Assembly: GCA_020633055.1 (NCBI GenBank)
Contig: JACKEJ010000005.1
Coordinates: 868,001 to 932,000 of the forward strand
Direction: 5' to 3'
DNA: 64,000 nt
Origin: Sandaracinaceae bacterium
Lineage (GTDB): Bacteria > Myxococcota_A > Polyangia > Polyangiales > Houyiibacteriaceae
In this document: positions 17,551 through 26,534 of the stretch, piece by piece
How positions within the stretch are numbered: position 1 is the first letter of the stretch
How the letters are laid out: each line of letters begins with the position of its first letter
Translations under genes and position numbers: made by a program
The notes under the pieces: model-generated
Database searches by the model: none
Told to the model about the DNA's origin: nothing
What the model saw: the letters and a program-made list of their open reading frames with translations, nothing else

Positions 17551-18966
17551 ATGACGCCTCGCGCTCGAGCTCTCCCGGTCGCGCTCCTCGCTGTCCTCTC
17601 CACGTGCGCGGGGGGGTGCGGCGGGGGCGCGGGCCAGAACACACCTGACGCGGGGTCGCGTACGGACCAAGGCGGGCCTCAGCCTCCCACCCCGACGTGC
17701 GCCGCGCGCAGCGCGAGCCTGCCGGACCGGCCGGGCGCGACGATCCGGGTCAGCCCGCTCCCCGACGGCGAGGTCCAGGTCGGGACCGAGACGCGCACGC
17801 TGCGACAGGTCGTGGCGAGTGCGGCGGCGGGGGACACCATCCTGCTGGCGGACGGCGTCTACACCTTCCCCGCGGCCCAGGAAGGAACGTACACCGGGCT
17901 GTACTTCACGACCCCGGACGTGACGCTGCGAGGCGAGTCGGGTGACCCGAGCGCCGTCGTGCTCGACTCGGCCTACGGCAGCCACGGAGACGAGACCGCG
18001 CCCATCACGGTCGCCGCGTCGGGCATCGTGCTCGCGGACTTCACCGTGCAGCGCTCCATCTTCCACCTCATCCATCTGTGGGAGGCCGCCGACGACGTCG
18101 TCGTGCACCGCGTCACGCTCGTCGACGGGGGCCAGCAGTTCCTCAAGGGCAGCCCGGGGAGCGGCACCAACAACCGCGTCGAGGTCTCGTGCAGCCGCTT
18201 CGTGATGACCGCCCAAGGGCGCGACAACGTCTGGGGCTATGGCGCTCAGGACGGCAGCACCACCTGCTACACCGGCGGCATCGACTCGCACGGCGGGCGC
18301 GACTGGCACATCCACGACAGCACGTTCGAGGGCATCTACTGCGACGCGAGCGGTGTCGCGCGACCCGCGCACGGCCAGGCGGCTTCGCTCCGCGCCGGGA
18401 TGACCTACACCGGGGGCCTCTCCGAGCACGCGATCCACATGTGGGACAGCGAGAGCGGCAGCAGCCACGTCATCGAGCGCAACCGCATCGTGGACTGTGC
18501 GCGAGGGATCGGCCTCGGCTTGCAGGCCGAGGTGTTCGGCGGGGTGATCCGCAACAACATGATCGCCTCCCGCTTCCCAGGCAGCGGCGAGCACGACGTG
18601 GGCATCATCATCGAGCGCGGACACGACACGCTCGTCGCCAACAACACGGTGCTGCTCAGCGCACCCGACAGCTATGACAACGCCATCGAGCTCCGCTGGG
18701 CGAGCAGCAGCGGGCTGCGCGTGCTCAATAACCTCACCAACCGGCGCATCCAGCCGCGCGACGGCGCCACGGCGACGCTGGGCGGGAACGTCGAAGACAT
18801 CACTGGCGACGTGTTCGTCGACCCCTCGAACGGAGACCTGCACCTCGCGTCATGCGCTGCGCCGTCCGTGATCGGCGCAGGGCAGAGCGTCGCCGAGGTG
18901 AGCGACGACTACGACGGCGACGCCCGCACGACCAGCCTGGACGTCGGCGCAGACCAGTGTGAGTGA
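17551..18966 (+). CDS. Right-handed beta-helix lipoprotein
   Basis: A 471-residue protein with a signal peptide ending CAGGC. Its beta-helix pattern resembles pectate-lyase and parallel beta-helix folds: ASAAAGDTILLADGVYTF, then DVTLRGESGD and repeated IVLADFTVQRS / NRIVDCARGIGLGL / NNTVLLS turns. It ends with the SLDVGADQ motif common at the end of such proteins. It may bind or cleave a polysaccharide; no catalytic residues can be assigned. Its stop overlaps the next gene's GTG as GTGA. Confidence 0.78.
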   Translation: MTPRARALPVALLAVLSTCAGGCGGGAGQNTPDAGSRTDQGGPQPPTPTCAARSASLPDRPGATIRVSPLPDGEVQVGTETRTLRQVVASAAAGDTILLADGVYTFPAAQEGTYTGLYFTTPDVTLRGESGDPSAVVLDSAYGSHGDETAPITVAASGIVLADFTVQRSIFHLIHLWEAADDVVVHRVTLVDGGQQFLKGSPGSGTNNRVEVSCSRFVMTAQGRDNVWGYGAQDGSTTCYTGGIDSHGGRDWHIHDSTFEGIYCDASGVARPAHGQAASLRAGMTYTGGLSEHAIHMWDSESGSSHVIERNRIVDCARGIGLGLQAEVFGGVIRNNMIASRFPGSGEHDVGIIIERGHDTLVANNTVLLSAPDSYDNAIELRWASSSGLRVLNNLTNRRIQPRDGATATLGGNVEDITGDVFVDPSNGDLHLASCAAPSVIGAGQSVAEVSDDYDGDARTTSLDVGADQCE

Positions 18967-19940
18967 TCACCCTCCACCCCGTATTCCACATGCAGCTCGC
19001 CACACCGCCGCTCCTCACCCGCCTCGAAGGCGCCTCCCACGTGCTCTTGGCCGGCGCGGGCGGCGGCTATGACGTGTTCGCCAGCATCCCCCTGGCCACT
19101 CACTTGCTCACGCAGGGCAAGCGGGTGACCTTCGCGAACCTGACGTTCACCTACCTGGGCGGGACCGACGCGGACTACGTCGCGCCCCATGTGGCTCGTG
19201 TGACCCCCGACACGGTGGGCGAGGACCGGTACTTCCCCGAGCGCTCACTGTCGCGCTGGCTGAGGTCACGGGAGCTCGACCCTACCGTCTACGCCCTCGA
19301 GAAGGTGGGCGTGCGCCCGCTGACGGCGGCGTACCGGCACCTCGTCGCGCACACGGGCGCAGACGCCATCGTCCTGGTGGACGGCGGCACGGACATCCTG
19401 ATGCGCGGCGACGAGGCGGGCCTCGGCACGCCGCAGGAGGACATCGCCAGCCTGGCCGCCGTGCACGCGCTGTCCGTCCCCACCAAGCTCGTCGCCTGCC
19501 TCGGGTTCGGCGTGGACACGTTCCACGGCGTGTGCCACGCGCACTTCCTCGAGAACACGGCGGCGCTCGACCGCGAGGGAGCGTTCCTGGGGGCCTTCTC
19601 GGTGCCACGCGCCTCCCACGAGGGCGCGGCCTACTTGGACGCCGTGGAGAGCGCCCATCGCGACCACCCCGCGCGCGTCAGCATCGTCAACGCGAGCATC
19701 GCTGCCGCGTTGCGCGGTGACTTTGGCGACGTCCCCTTGTCCGAGCGGACCCGGGGGAGCGAGCTGTTCATCAACCCGCTGATGACCATGTACTTCGGCT
19801 ACGAGCTGGACGCGGTGGCACGGCGCTGCGTGTACCTCCCGCTCTTGAAGCACACCGAGAGCATCTTCGACGTGTCACTCGTCCTCGAGGGCTTCCGCCA
19901 CGAGGTGAGCCTGCGCCCGCGGCGCAGCATCCCGCACTGA
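18963..19940 (+). CDS. DUF1152 family protein
   Basis: A 325-residue protein with the DUF1152 hallmark GASHVLLAGAGGGYDVFASIPL near the N-terminus and VLVDGGTDILMRGDEAGLGTP in the middle. The glycine-rich GAGGG loop suggests nucleotide binding. GTG 18963 overlaps the upstream stop (GTGA). ATG 18990 is an alternative that begins closer to where the family homology usually starts. Function unknown. Confidence 0.8.
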   Translation: MITLHPVFHMQLATPPLLTRLEGASHVLLAGAGGGYDVFASIPLATHLLTQGKRVTFANLTFTYLGGTDADYVAPHVARVTPDTVGEDRYFPERSLSRWLRSRELDPTVYALEKVGVRPLTAAYRHLVAHTGADAIVLVDGGTDILMRGDEAGLGTPQEDIASLAAVHALSVPTKLVACLGFGVDTFHGVCHAHFLENTAALDREGAFLGAFSVPRASHEGAAYLDAVESAHRDHPARVSIVNASIAAALRGDFGDVPLSERTRGSELFINPLMTMYFGYELDAVARRCVYLPLLKHTESIFDVSLVLEGFRHEVSLRPRRSIPH

Positions 19941-20024
19941 GTGAACCGCTGCGACGGACGCATGGCCTGGACGCGGAGCACGAAGGCCACGACGACCCAT
20001 GGAAGCAGGCCGTCGTGAACATGG

Positions 20025-20049
20025 GCCGGTCATGACATGTCACACCGGC
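20025..20049. promoter_or_regulatory. Nested palindrome upstream of desaturase/TetR pair
   Basis: Outer arms GCCGGT and ACCGGC enclose the perfect palindrome TGACATGTCA (20033-20042). It lies about 150 bp upstream of the desaturase gene in an otherwise gene-free 250-bp interval. It is a candidate operator for the TetR protein encoded just downstream. Confidence 0.45.
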
Positions 20050-20159
20050 GGTCCATCCGATGGCGCGCCGGTGCACGCGGGGAGCGAGCCCCGTGCCGCG
20101 TTGGACGTCGCGACGGTCCGCGAGTCGGCGCCAGGACGTCGGTTCATCGTTGGAGGGTA

Positions 20160-20203
20160 TTGACGCGAGGATGCGTCCGATCTATTTAACGGGAATGACG
20201 TTA
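20160..20203 (+). promoter_or_regulatory. Candidate promoter with overlapping inverted repeat
   Basis: TTGACG (20160-20165) and TATTTA (20183-20188) are 17 bp apart, resembling a -35/-10 pair. Arms TAACG (20187-20191) and CGTTA (20199-20203) overlap the -10 and the ATG at 20195. If this promoter is real, transcripts would start at or next to the ATG. A repressor on the repeat would then block initiation. Confidence 0.35.
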
Positions 20204-21247
20204 CCACCAAATGAGCGCAGCTCGTGGATCAGCCACATCGGGTACGGGGGCGCCCTCTTGCTGGCCCTCGGCCTCTTCCAGCTGGGGCTGTGGCTGGAGC
20301 TGCCCGCTCCACAGGCCTCGCTGGGCGCCGTGTTCCTCGTGGGCGCGCTGCTCTTGGTGGTCGAGCGGCTCATGCCGCACAGCGAGCGCTGGAAGCCGAC
20401 GTGGGGCACCGTGGGCATCGACGTGCTGCACAACATCGTGACCGCCGCGCTGGTGGCCCCGCTGGTGAGAGCGGTCGTCTTCGCGCTCCTGGTGGGCGTG
20501 GGGGCGCAGCTGGCGACGGCCATCGGCTTCGGGCTGTGGCCGAGCGACCTGCCGCTCGCGCTCCAGCTGTTGCTCGCCCTCGTGGTGGCGGACCTGGGCG
20601 CGTACAGCGCGCACCGCGTCATGCACCTCACGCGCGCGGGATGGCGCGTGCATGCCGTCCATCACTCGGCCGCGAAGCTCCACGTCATGGCCAGCGCGCG
20701 CACCCACCCGCTCAACGCTGTGCTCACGCTCACCTGCGAGACGGGCCCGCTCATCCTGCTGGGGATCTCGCCAGCCGCGCTCGGCGCGTGGACGGTGTAC
20801 AAGGCGGTCAACGGGCTCCTGCAGCACGCCAACATCGCGCTTCGCCCCGGCTGGCTCAGCTACGTGGTGGCCACGTCCGACGTCCACCGCTATCACCACT
20901 CCGTGCACCTCGACGAGTCGAACCGCAACTTCGGCAACACCACCATGCTCTGGGACCACGTGTTCGGCACCTTCCACCTGCCGCGCGGCGAAGAGCCGGG
21001 CCTGGACGTGGGCATCGCCGACGCCGCCATCCCCGAGTCCTACTGGGCGCACCTCGCGGTGCCGTTCCGGTTGAGCCACTACGAGGCGCTGGCCGCACGG
21101 AGCGCCGCCCTCCCCAGCGCAGGCCTCGCCGTGACGAGCGCGCCGGACACCGTCGTGGACGACGCCGACGGCGCCTCCCATGGCCCAAGCGCCGCCGCTG
21201 TGGGTGCGCTCGGCGCGCCCCTGATCCCCCATGCCGAGCAAGCCTGA
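20195..21247 (+). CDS. Sterol desaturase / fatty acid hydroxylase superfamily protein
   Basis: A 350-residue membrane protein with about four N-terminal hydrophobic helices. The three histidine clusters of the family are HRVMH, HAVHHS and HRYHH, which bind a diiron centre. Such enzymes hydroxylate or desaturate sterols, carotenoids or fatty acyl chains at the membrane. ATG 20171 is an alternative start eight codons upstream, with GGAGGG some distance before it. The 3' end overlaps a TetR gene by 17 bp, suggesting an enzyme-plus-repressor operon. Confidence 0.87.
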   Translation: MTLPPNERSSWISHIGYGGALLLALGLFQLGLWLELPAPQASLGAVFLVGALLLVVERLMPHSERWKPTWGTVGIDVLHNIVTAALVAPLVRAVVFALLVGVGAQLATAIGFGLWPSDLPLALQLLLALVVADLGAYSAHRVMHLTRAGWRVHAVHHSAAKLHVMASARTHPLNAVLTLTCETGPLILLGISPAALGAWTVYKAVNGLLQHANIALRPGWLSYVVATSDVHRYHHSVHLDESNRNFGNTTMLWDHVFGTFHLPRGEEPGLDVGIADAAIPESYWAHLAVPFRLSHYEALAARSAALPSAGLAVTSAPDTVVDDADGASHGPSAAAVGALGAPLIPHAEQA

Positions 21248-21845
21248 GACCCGCCCCTATCGCATGGGCGCACGCGCCGAGAGCGCCCAGCGCACCCGCG
21301 AGCAGGTGCTGGACGCCGCGGCCGAGTGCTTCGGAGAGCAGGACTACGACGCGGTGTCGCTGAAGGAGATCGCAGCCCGCGCGGGCGTCGGCCTCCAGAC
21401 GGTGGTGCGCACCGGAGGCTCGAAAGAGGCGCTCTTTGCGCTGGTGGCCGAGCGCTTCTTGAGCGCGACCATGGCGGGGTTCGATCTCTCGCGCCTCCAT
21501 ACCTGGCAAGACGCGCTGGCGCACCTGATGACGTTCTACGAGACCTTCGGGGACCGCACCATGCGCGTCATCACCCAAGAGCACCGCGTCCCCCTGGTGC
21601 GCGAGTACACGCAGCGCAGCCGCGCGCTGCAGGCCGCGTGGATTCAGCTGCACCACGGCGACGCGTTCGAGGGGCTGAGCGACTCCCAGCGCAAGCGCCG
21701 CATGGCCATGGTGCTGACGCTGACCGGCGCGCGCACGTGGTACGCCCTGCGCCGGGACTACGGGCTGAGCCCAGAAGACACGCTGAGGAACGTCACCGAG
21801 CAGCTGACGGCGCTGTTGGACATGAGCGGGCCGAACGCGACCTGA
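21231..21845 (+). CDS. TetR-family regulator
   Basis: A 204-residue regulator with HTH SLKEIAARAGVGLQTVVRTGGSKEALF. The usual tyrosine-phenylalanine of the recognition helix is replaced by VVRT. It overlaps the desaturase gene and is probably co-transcribed with it. The palindromes upstream of that operon are its likely targets. Confidence 0.85.
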   Translation: MPSKPETRPYRMGARAESAQRTREQVLDAAAECFGEQDYDAVSLKEIAARAGVGLQTVVRTGGSKEALFALVAERFLSATMAGFDLSRLHTWQDALAHLMTFYETFGDRTMRVITQEHRVPLVREYTQRSRALQAAWIQLHHGDAFEGLSDSQRKRRMAMVLTLTGARTWYALRRDYGLSPEDTLRNVTEQLTALLDMSGPNAT

Positions 21846-21969
21846 TGCACACCGCGCTGCGGAGACCGTTCGCGGCCATCGCGGCCCTCTCCATCGAGCC
21901 GAGCCCAGCCGAGCCCAGCCCCAGGAGACGCCTCGTGGTCGCCGTGACCGAGCCTGGGGACGCGCGCCC

Positions 21970-22482
21970 CTACATGCAGAGGTTCGCGGTGTACACGTGC
22001 GTGATCGGCCCGCTCAGCGTGGCGCCCGACGCGATGGCGTGCTCGTTCCACGCGCCGGCCGACGCGACCAGCGCGTCGAGGTCGATCTCGAGGCCCTCGG
22101 CTTCCACGTCACCACGCAGCTCCTCCACCTGCTCCGCGAAGATGTCTGGCTCGGTGCTGCTGCCACTGCAGAAGCGGAACGCCCCAGCGAACTGCTCGGG
22201 TGCGAGGTCGGCCGTGAAGAACCACTCGAAGTAGCGTCCGTGCACCGCGGCGAGGTCGGCGTGGGCCTGCTCGTCGAGCAGGCCCGCTGGCAACGCGAAG
22301 ATGCGCGCCTCGCAGTCCTCGTCGACGCCCAGCACGGCGAGGACGATGGGTGCGCCGTCTTCCGGCCCCGCGGTGACCTCGACGTCGGCCGTCGCGAGCC
22401 ACTCACGGGCACGCTGGTCGATGTCGGGCCCAGTGGAGCGAGGGGACGACTTGATGAGGTTGCGCAGCTGGTCGAAGTCCAT
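21970..22482 (-). CDS. Hypothetical protein
   Basis: A 170-residue acidic soluble protein starting MDFDQLRNLIKS. It has no recognised domain. An upstream ATG at 22500 would add six residues. It stands alone between a TetR gene and a methyltransferase. Confidence 0.6.
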   Translation of the reverse strand: MDFDQLRNLIKSSPRSTGPDIDQRAREWLATADVEVTAGPEDGAPIVLAVLGVDEDCEARIFALPAGLLDEQAHADLAAVHGRYFEWFFTADLAPEQFAGAFRFCSGSSTEPDIFAEQVEELRGDVEAEGLEIDLDALVASAGAWNEHAIASGATLSGPITHVYTANLCM

Positions 22483-22599
22483 GTGCCGAAGGTCGCACAC
22501 GTCCGAGCGGCTCGAAAGACCCCCGACGGATGATCACCGCACCCGCCACGAGAGCGCTCTACGCGTGCTGCGGCAGCTGGTGGTGCGCCCCGCTCGTTC

Positions 22600-22620
22600 G
22601 GCCGTCAACGCTTGACGGCC
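22600..22620. other. Perfect hairpin over the methyltransferase stop codon
   Basis: Nine-base arms GGCCGTCAA and TTGACGGCC with a 3-nt loop span the stop codon of the methyltransferase gene. No T-run follows on either strand, so a classic intrinsic terminator is not supported. It could stabilise the mRNA end. Confidence 0.4.
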
Positions 22621-23255
22621 CGGCCGACCAGCCCGGAGCGCACCACCCAAGGCAGGCCCAGCTCGCGACGCTCCAAGCCGCTCACGTCGAAGCCGTGTCG
22701 CTCCAGCGCGCCATCGAGAGACTTGTGCGGGTCACAGCCGCCGAGCGCGAGCTTCCACGCGGGCCGCACGAGCCGCTGTACTCCGGCGCGCGCGCGCATC
22801 ACACGCGACGACCCCTCGGCAGCGACGTGCTCGGCGAGCACGACGGAACCCCCAGGGCGGAGCATGCGCCGCGTCTGCGCCAGGGCCTCGTCGAGGCGCT
22901 CGATGGAGCAGAGCACGAACAGGATCACGACCGTGTCGAACGAGCCCGCGTCGAGCGGCAGAGGGCGCGTGGCCGACGCCTCGAGCAGCGACGCGGGGAC
23001 GCTCCTCTCGGAAGCGAAGCGCTGGAGCCGCTCGCGCCCGATGGCAGCGAGCTGTGTGGCGGGCTCCACCGCGACCAGCTCGGAGACCTCGCGCCCATAG
23101 TGCGGCAGCGAGGCCCCCGTGCCGAAGCCCAGCTCCAGCACGCGACCGGTGGCTGCGGAGAGCACTTCGCGCCGCACGGGATCGACGCCGCGCATGCCGT
23201 ACTCGAGCAGGCGTGAGAGGGCCTCGCGCTCCCACAGGTCAGCGACGCGGCTCAT
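22605..23255 (-). CDS. Class I SAM-dependent methyltransferase
   Basis: A 216-residue protein with SAM motif I VLELGFGTGASLPHY, an acidic VAVEPA strand end, motif SFDTVVILFVLCSI and post-motif LRPGGSVVLAEHV. The layout resembles UbiE/METTL7-like methyltransferases acting on small lipophilic molecules. ATG 23255 was chosen since the upstream extension is low-complexity. Substrate unknown. Confidence 0.85.
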   Translation of the reverse strand: MSRVADLWEREALSRLLEYGMRGVDPVRREVLSAATGRVLELGFGTGASLPHYGREVSELVAVEPATQLAAIGRERLQRFASERSVPASLLEASATRPLPLDAGSFDTVVILFVLCSIERLDEALAQTRRMLRPGGSVVLAEHVAAEGSSRVMRARAGVQRLVRPAWKLALGGCDPHKSLDGALERHGFDVSGLERRELGLPWVVRSGLVGRAVKR

Positions 23256-23335
23256 CGCGAGACGGGATCCTGGTGTTCGACCATGTCGGGATTCTAGGCG
23301 AGATGCGGCTGGACACAACGGGCCCGCCGCGTGTC

Positions 23336-25138
23336 TCAGCGGCGAAGCGGGACGCCCAGCACGACGGCTTCGGGGGCGGCGTGATCCGGACGGACCGCAA
23401 GAGGATACGCACGGCGACCCTCTCCGACAGCGACGGCCTCGAGAAACACACCGACGGCAACGCCCGACGCGAGCTCCGCGGGTATCTCGATGGGCTCGGG
23501 TGCCACGTCGACCGGACGCTGACCGACGACGACGCAGTCTTCGTGGTAGCGCACTGTCCCATCACGCTCGATGCGTGCGATGCGGTTGGTCGGCGTGCAG
23601 CGCCAGATGGGCTCCTGCCGGATGTCGGCCCGGAACTGGACGCGCACGACGTCGCCACGCGGGACGGCCTGGAGGACGACCCCTTGGGCCGAACGCGCCA
23701 CTCCCGTGGACCCGAACGAAGTCCAGTCGTAGTCGCTCGGGATCGCGCCGAAGAAGCGGTCGACGAGCACTTGGTACGCGAAGGCAGGGTTGGCCTGCGC
23801 CTCGATCGCCGACTGTCGGGCCGCGGCCATCAGCATCGCGACGCGCGGCCCCCGCTGGACGGCGACCCGCGCGAGCGGGTCCCCCAGCGCACGCACGGCC
23901 CCGCTCGCCTGGGTCGGATCGTCGAACTCGCAGCGCGCGACGGCTGCCGCCAACGCGAAGCCCACGGGGCTGTCGAAGGCCGACATCACCTGCTCTCGAG
24001 ACGCAGGCGTCCGCCCCTGCAGATAGCCCAGGAGGTCACGGCGCGCAGGGACCGTGCAGCGTGCGAGCGCCGCCTGGTCACGGGCGAGGAACGCTTGCTC
24101 CACGTCCCACGCGCGCCGCAGGGCCTCGGCGTGCCGCGACGCCTCGACCGTGTAGTCGCGCAGCGCGGCGGCCGGGGCCTCGACGAACACACGTCGCAGC
24201 GCCGGATCAGCGCGCAGCGCGTCGTCGAACGCGCGCTTGGTGGCGAGCGCGACGACACGGATGCGCGCGACGACCGCGGTGGCGAACGCGCGCTCGTCCG
24301 CACCAAGGCCCGACGCCGCCAGCTCACGCGCGGCCCCCGCCACGTCGATGTGCTCCAAGTCGGAGTAGGCCAGCAGCTGACCGATGAATTCCACTGACCC
24401 CGGGTCGACGACGACCTCCGGGATGATGCCCGAGTGGCGCGCGACGCGTACGAGCTGCCCCACGAACGCCGCGCGGTCCGCGTGCGGCGTCGTGCTGCGT
24501 TCCAGCCCCGTGCCGCCGTCGATCCAGTACGTGAGGCTGGCGGCCAGTCCGCCCCGCTCGACACCGCTGCAGAGGATGGTCCGCATGTCCGTGACCGCCT
24601 GCTGAGGGGGGGTCACCGCCACGGGCATCCGAGGGTTCTGGCACGCGAACTCCCAGCGCTGGCCGTGTTGCCGGGTAGCCGCACCGAGGAGGGCGTCGAT
24701 GGACGCATCGTCGAGGTCGAACGCGTTGACGAGCACCTGCCGGTAGGCGCTCAGCCAGGCTCCCGTGTTGGGGTCCTCGTAGTGATGGCACGCGAGCGCC
24801 GCGACCGCGGCGAGGTGCGGCGGGTCGAACTGCAGGCGCCCACTCCCCTCGGCGACGCGCCGCAGCGCGAGGTGCTCGCGCAGCCGCGTGGCCCGGAGGT
24901 CGGAGTGACGGAGCGACCCGACGCCGAGCCCCAGCCCGCAGAAGGCTCGCCCTCCCGCGGTGGCTCGCCGACGTCCCGGCGCTGGCGTCACCGCGAGCTC
25001 CACGGGCATCGGCTCCACCGTGGGCGTGGGTTGCGCTGAGCCCGCGCTGCCGGTCAGGGTGACGGCGAACCAGAGGAAGGCGGCGCGCGCGGCGCAGAGC
25101 GCAGTGTGGCGTGTTCGTGAGGGCTTGGTGGTGGGCAT
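23336..25138 (-). CDS. Large secreted hypothetical protein
   Basis: A 600-residue protein with a signal peptide (FLWFAVTLTGSAGSAQ, cleavage near AQ). AGGAGAATCC precedes the ATG, a strong ribosome site that fixes the start. The mature part is mostly helical with scattered cysteines (AFCGLGL, ALACHHYED, FACQNP, ILCSGVE) and no recognised domain. It is probably periplasmic or secreted. Confidence 0.72.
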   Translation of the reverse strand: MPTTKPSRTRHTALCAARAAFLWFAVTLTGSAGSAQPTPTVEPMPVELAVTPAPGRRRATAGGRAFCGLGLGVGSLRHSDLRATRLREHLALRRVAEGSGRLQFDPPHLAAVAALACHHYEDPNTGAWLSAYRQVLVNAFDLDDASIDALLGAATRQHGQRWEFACQNPRMPVAVTPPQQAVTDMRTILCSGVERGGLAASLTYWIDGGTGLERSTTPHADRAAFVGQLVRVARHSGIIPEVVVDPGSVEFIGQLLAYSDLEHIDVAGAARELAASGLGADERAFATAVVARIRVVALATKRAFDDALRADPALRRVFVEAPAAALRDYTVEASRHAEALRRAWDVEQAFLARDQAALARCTVPARRDLLGYLQGRTPASREQVMSAFDSPVGFALAAAVARCEFDDPTQASGAVRALGDPLARVAVQRGPRVAMLMAAARQSAIEAQANPAFAYQVLVDRFFGAIPSDYDWTSFGSTGVARSAQGVVLQAVPRGDVVRVQFRADIRQEPIWRCTPTNRIARIERDGTVRYHEDCVVVGQRPVDVAPEPIEIPAELASGVAVGVFLEAVAVGEGRRAYPLAVRPDHAAPEAVVLGVPLRR

Positions 25139-25372
25139 GGATTCTCCTGTCCGAACGTGCGGTGCGAGGAGGTAGTGCGGATGACTCGCCATTCGATCAC
25201 GAGAAGCGACGACGACGGTGAGTCGTGCCGACACCGCTCCAGCCGTGCACCCGAACGACGCCCGGTGAGGAGCCTCCCCCCACGCCCGGCACAGGCGCGG
25301 CTCCGAAGGAATCCGTATCCGCAGGCGCTTCCCGAACGCCTGCTGCCCCAGCCACGTTGCTACTGTCGACGG

Positions 25373-26491
25373 ATGCGCTCGCCCCGCCGGCCTCCCTTCC
25401 GCCTACTGAGTACCGTGTTCTCGTCGTGCCTGCTGCTCGCGAGCGCGAGCGGCTGCGGTTCGCCAACGCCGCCCGCCGACCAGGGTCAGGACACCGACGG
25501 CGGCGCGGGAGACGGTTCGGTCGGCGACGGTGCAGTCGTCGACGTGTCCGCGCCGGACGGAGACAACCTGGTCGACGCCGCGAACGAGGACCAGGCCACG
25601 CGAGACTCCAGCGTCGCGCACGACGGTGACGTGACCCTCGACGCCAGCGACGACGCAGCCGTGCTGGTGGACGCGAGCACGTCTGACGCAGGCACCCACG
25701 GGGACGCGGGCACGAACGGAGACGCAGGCACGAGCGGAGACGCGGGCGCGAGCCGAGACGCGGGCGTCGACGCTGGACAGGACGCGTCGGTGGCCGATGG
25801 TGGCCCCATGGACGGAGGCGCGCCCGTCTGCCACCAGGCAACGTTCAGCGGCGCGGGCCGCGTCGAGGTGCCCACCGACGCGTCGTTCAACCCCGGGGGC
25901 TCGTTCACGCTCGAGGCCTGGGTCGCACCCGCCACCGCGTCGTCCGTGCTCGCGAGGCGGGTCATCGCCGCGCACTACGGGACCGCTCAAGACCAGAACT
26001 TCGCGTATCGCCTCGCCCTCACGGACGACGGCCGGGTGGCGGCGACCGCGTCGCGCTTCGGCGCTACGGCCGCGGACTATCTGCACCCCACGCCGCTCAC
26101 CGCGGACACCTTTCACCACGTCGCGATGGTGGTGGACACGAGCGCGCAGACGCTGACCATCTTCGTCGACGGCGTCCCTGGGCAGAGCTGGTTCGCTGGC
26201 TTGTCGGCGATCAACGCGACGGCGCAGCCCTTCACCATTGGCGACTACGACGCGACCGTCACGAGCAGCCCGTTCAGCGGGGTCATCGCCGACGTGCGGC
26301 TCTCCACCGGCACCCGCTACACGTCGATGTTCACGCCGTCTGCACGCCTCGTGGCCGACGCTCAGACGGTCGCCCTCTACCCGCTCGACGAGGCCCCGGG
26401 CAGCGGGACCGTGCGCGACGTGTCGGGCAACGGCTTGAACGGATCGGTCGCGAGCGCCGCGGTGACGTTCGCGACCGCTGCCTGCCGCTGA
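25373..26491 (+). CDS. LamG/concanavalin-like lectin domain lipoprotein
   Basis: A 372-residue protein with a lipobox ASGC near residue 26. A long Asp/Gly/Ala linker contains GDAGTNGDAGTSGDAG repeats. A C-terminal LamG-like jelly-roll domain follows (GRVEVPTDASFNPGGSFTLE, then HHVAMVVDTSAQTLTIFVDG and IADVRLSTGTRY). Such domains often bind carbohydrate. It is likely displayed on the outer membrane. Confidence 0.82.
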   Translation: MRSPRRPPFRLLSTVFSSCLLLASASGCGSPTPPADQGQDTDGGAGDGSVGDGAVVDVSAPDGDNLVDAANEDQATRDSSVAHDGDVTLDASDDAAVLVDASTSDAGTHGDAGTNGDAGTSGDAGASRDAGVDAGQDASVADGGPMDGGAPVCHQATFSGAGRVEVPTDASFNPGGSFTLEAWVAPATASSVLARRVIAAHYGTAQDQNFAYRLALTDDGRVAATASRFGATAADYLHPTPLTADTFHHVAMVVDTSAQTLTIFVDGVPGQSWFAGLSAINATAQPFTIGDYDATVTSSPFSGVIADVRLSTGTRYTSMFTPSARLVADAQTVALYPLDEAPGSGTVRDVSGNGLNGSVASAAVTFATAACR

Positions 26492-26534
26492 GCCCGGCCC
26501 CCGCCGCGCGCAGACGGCCCCGCGTTCCCCACGG

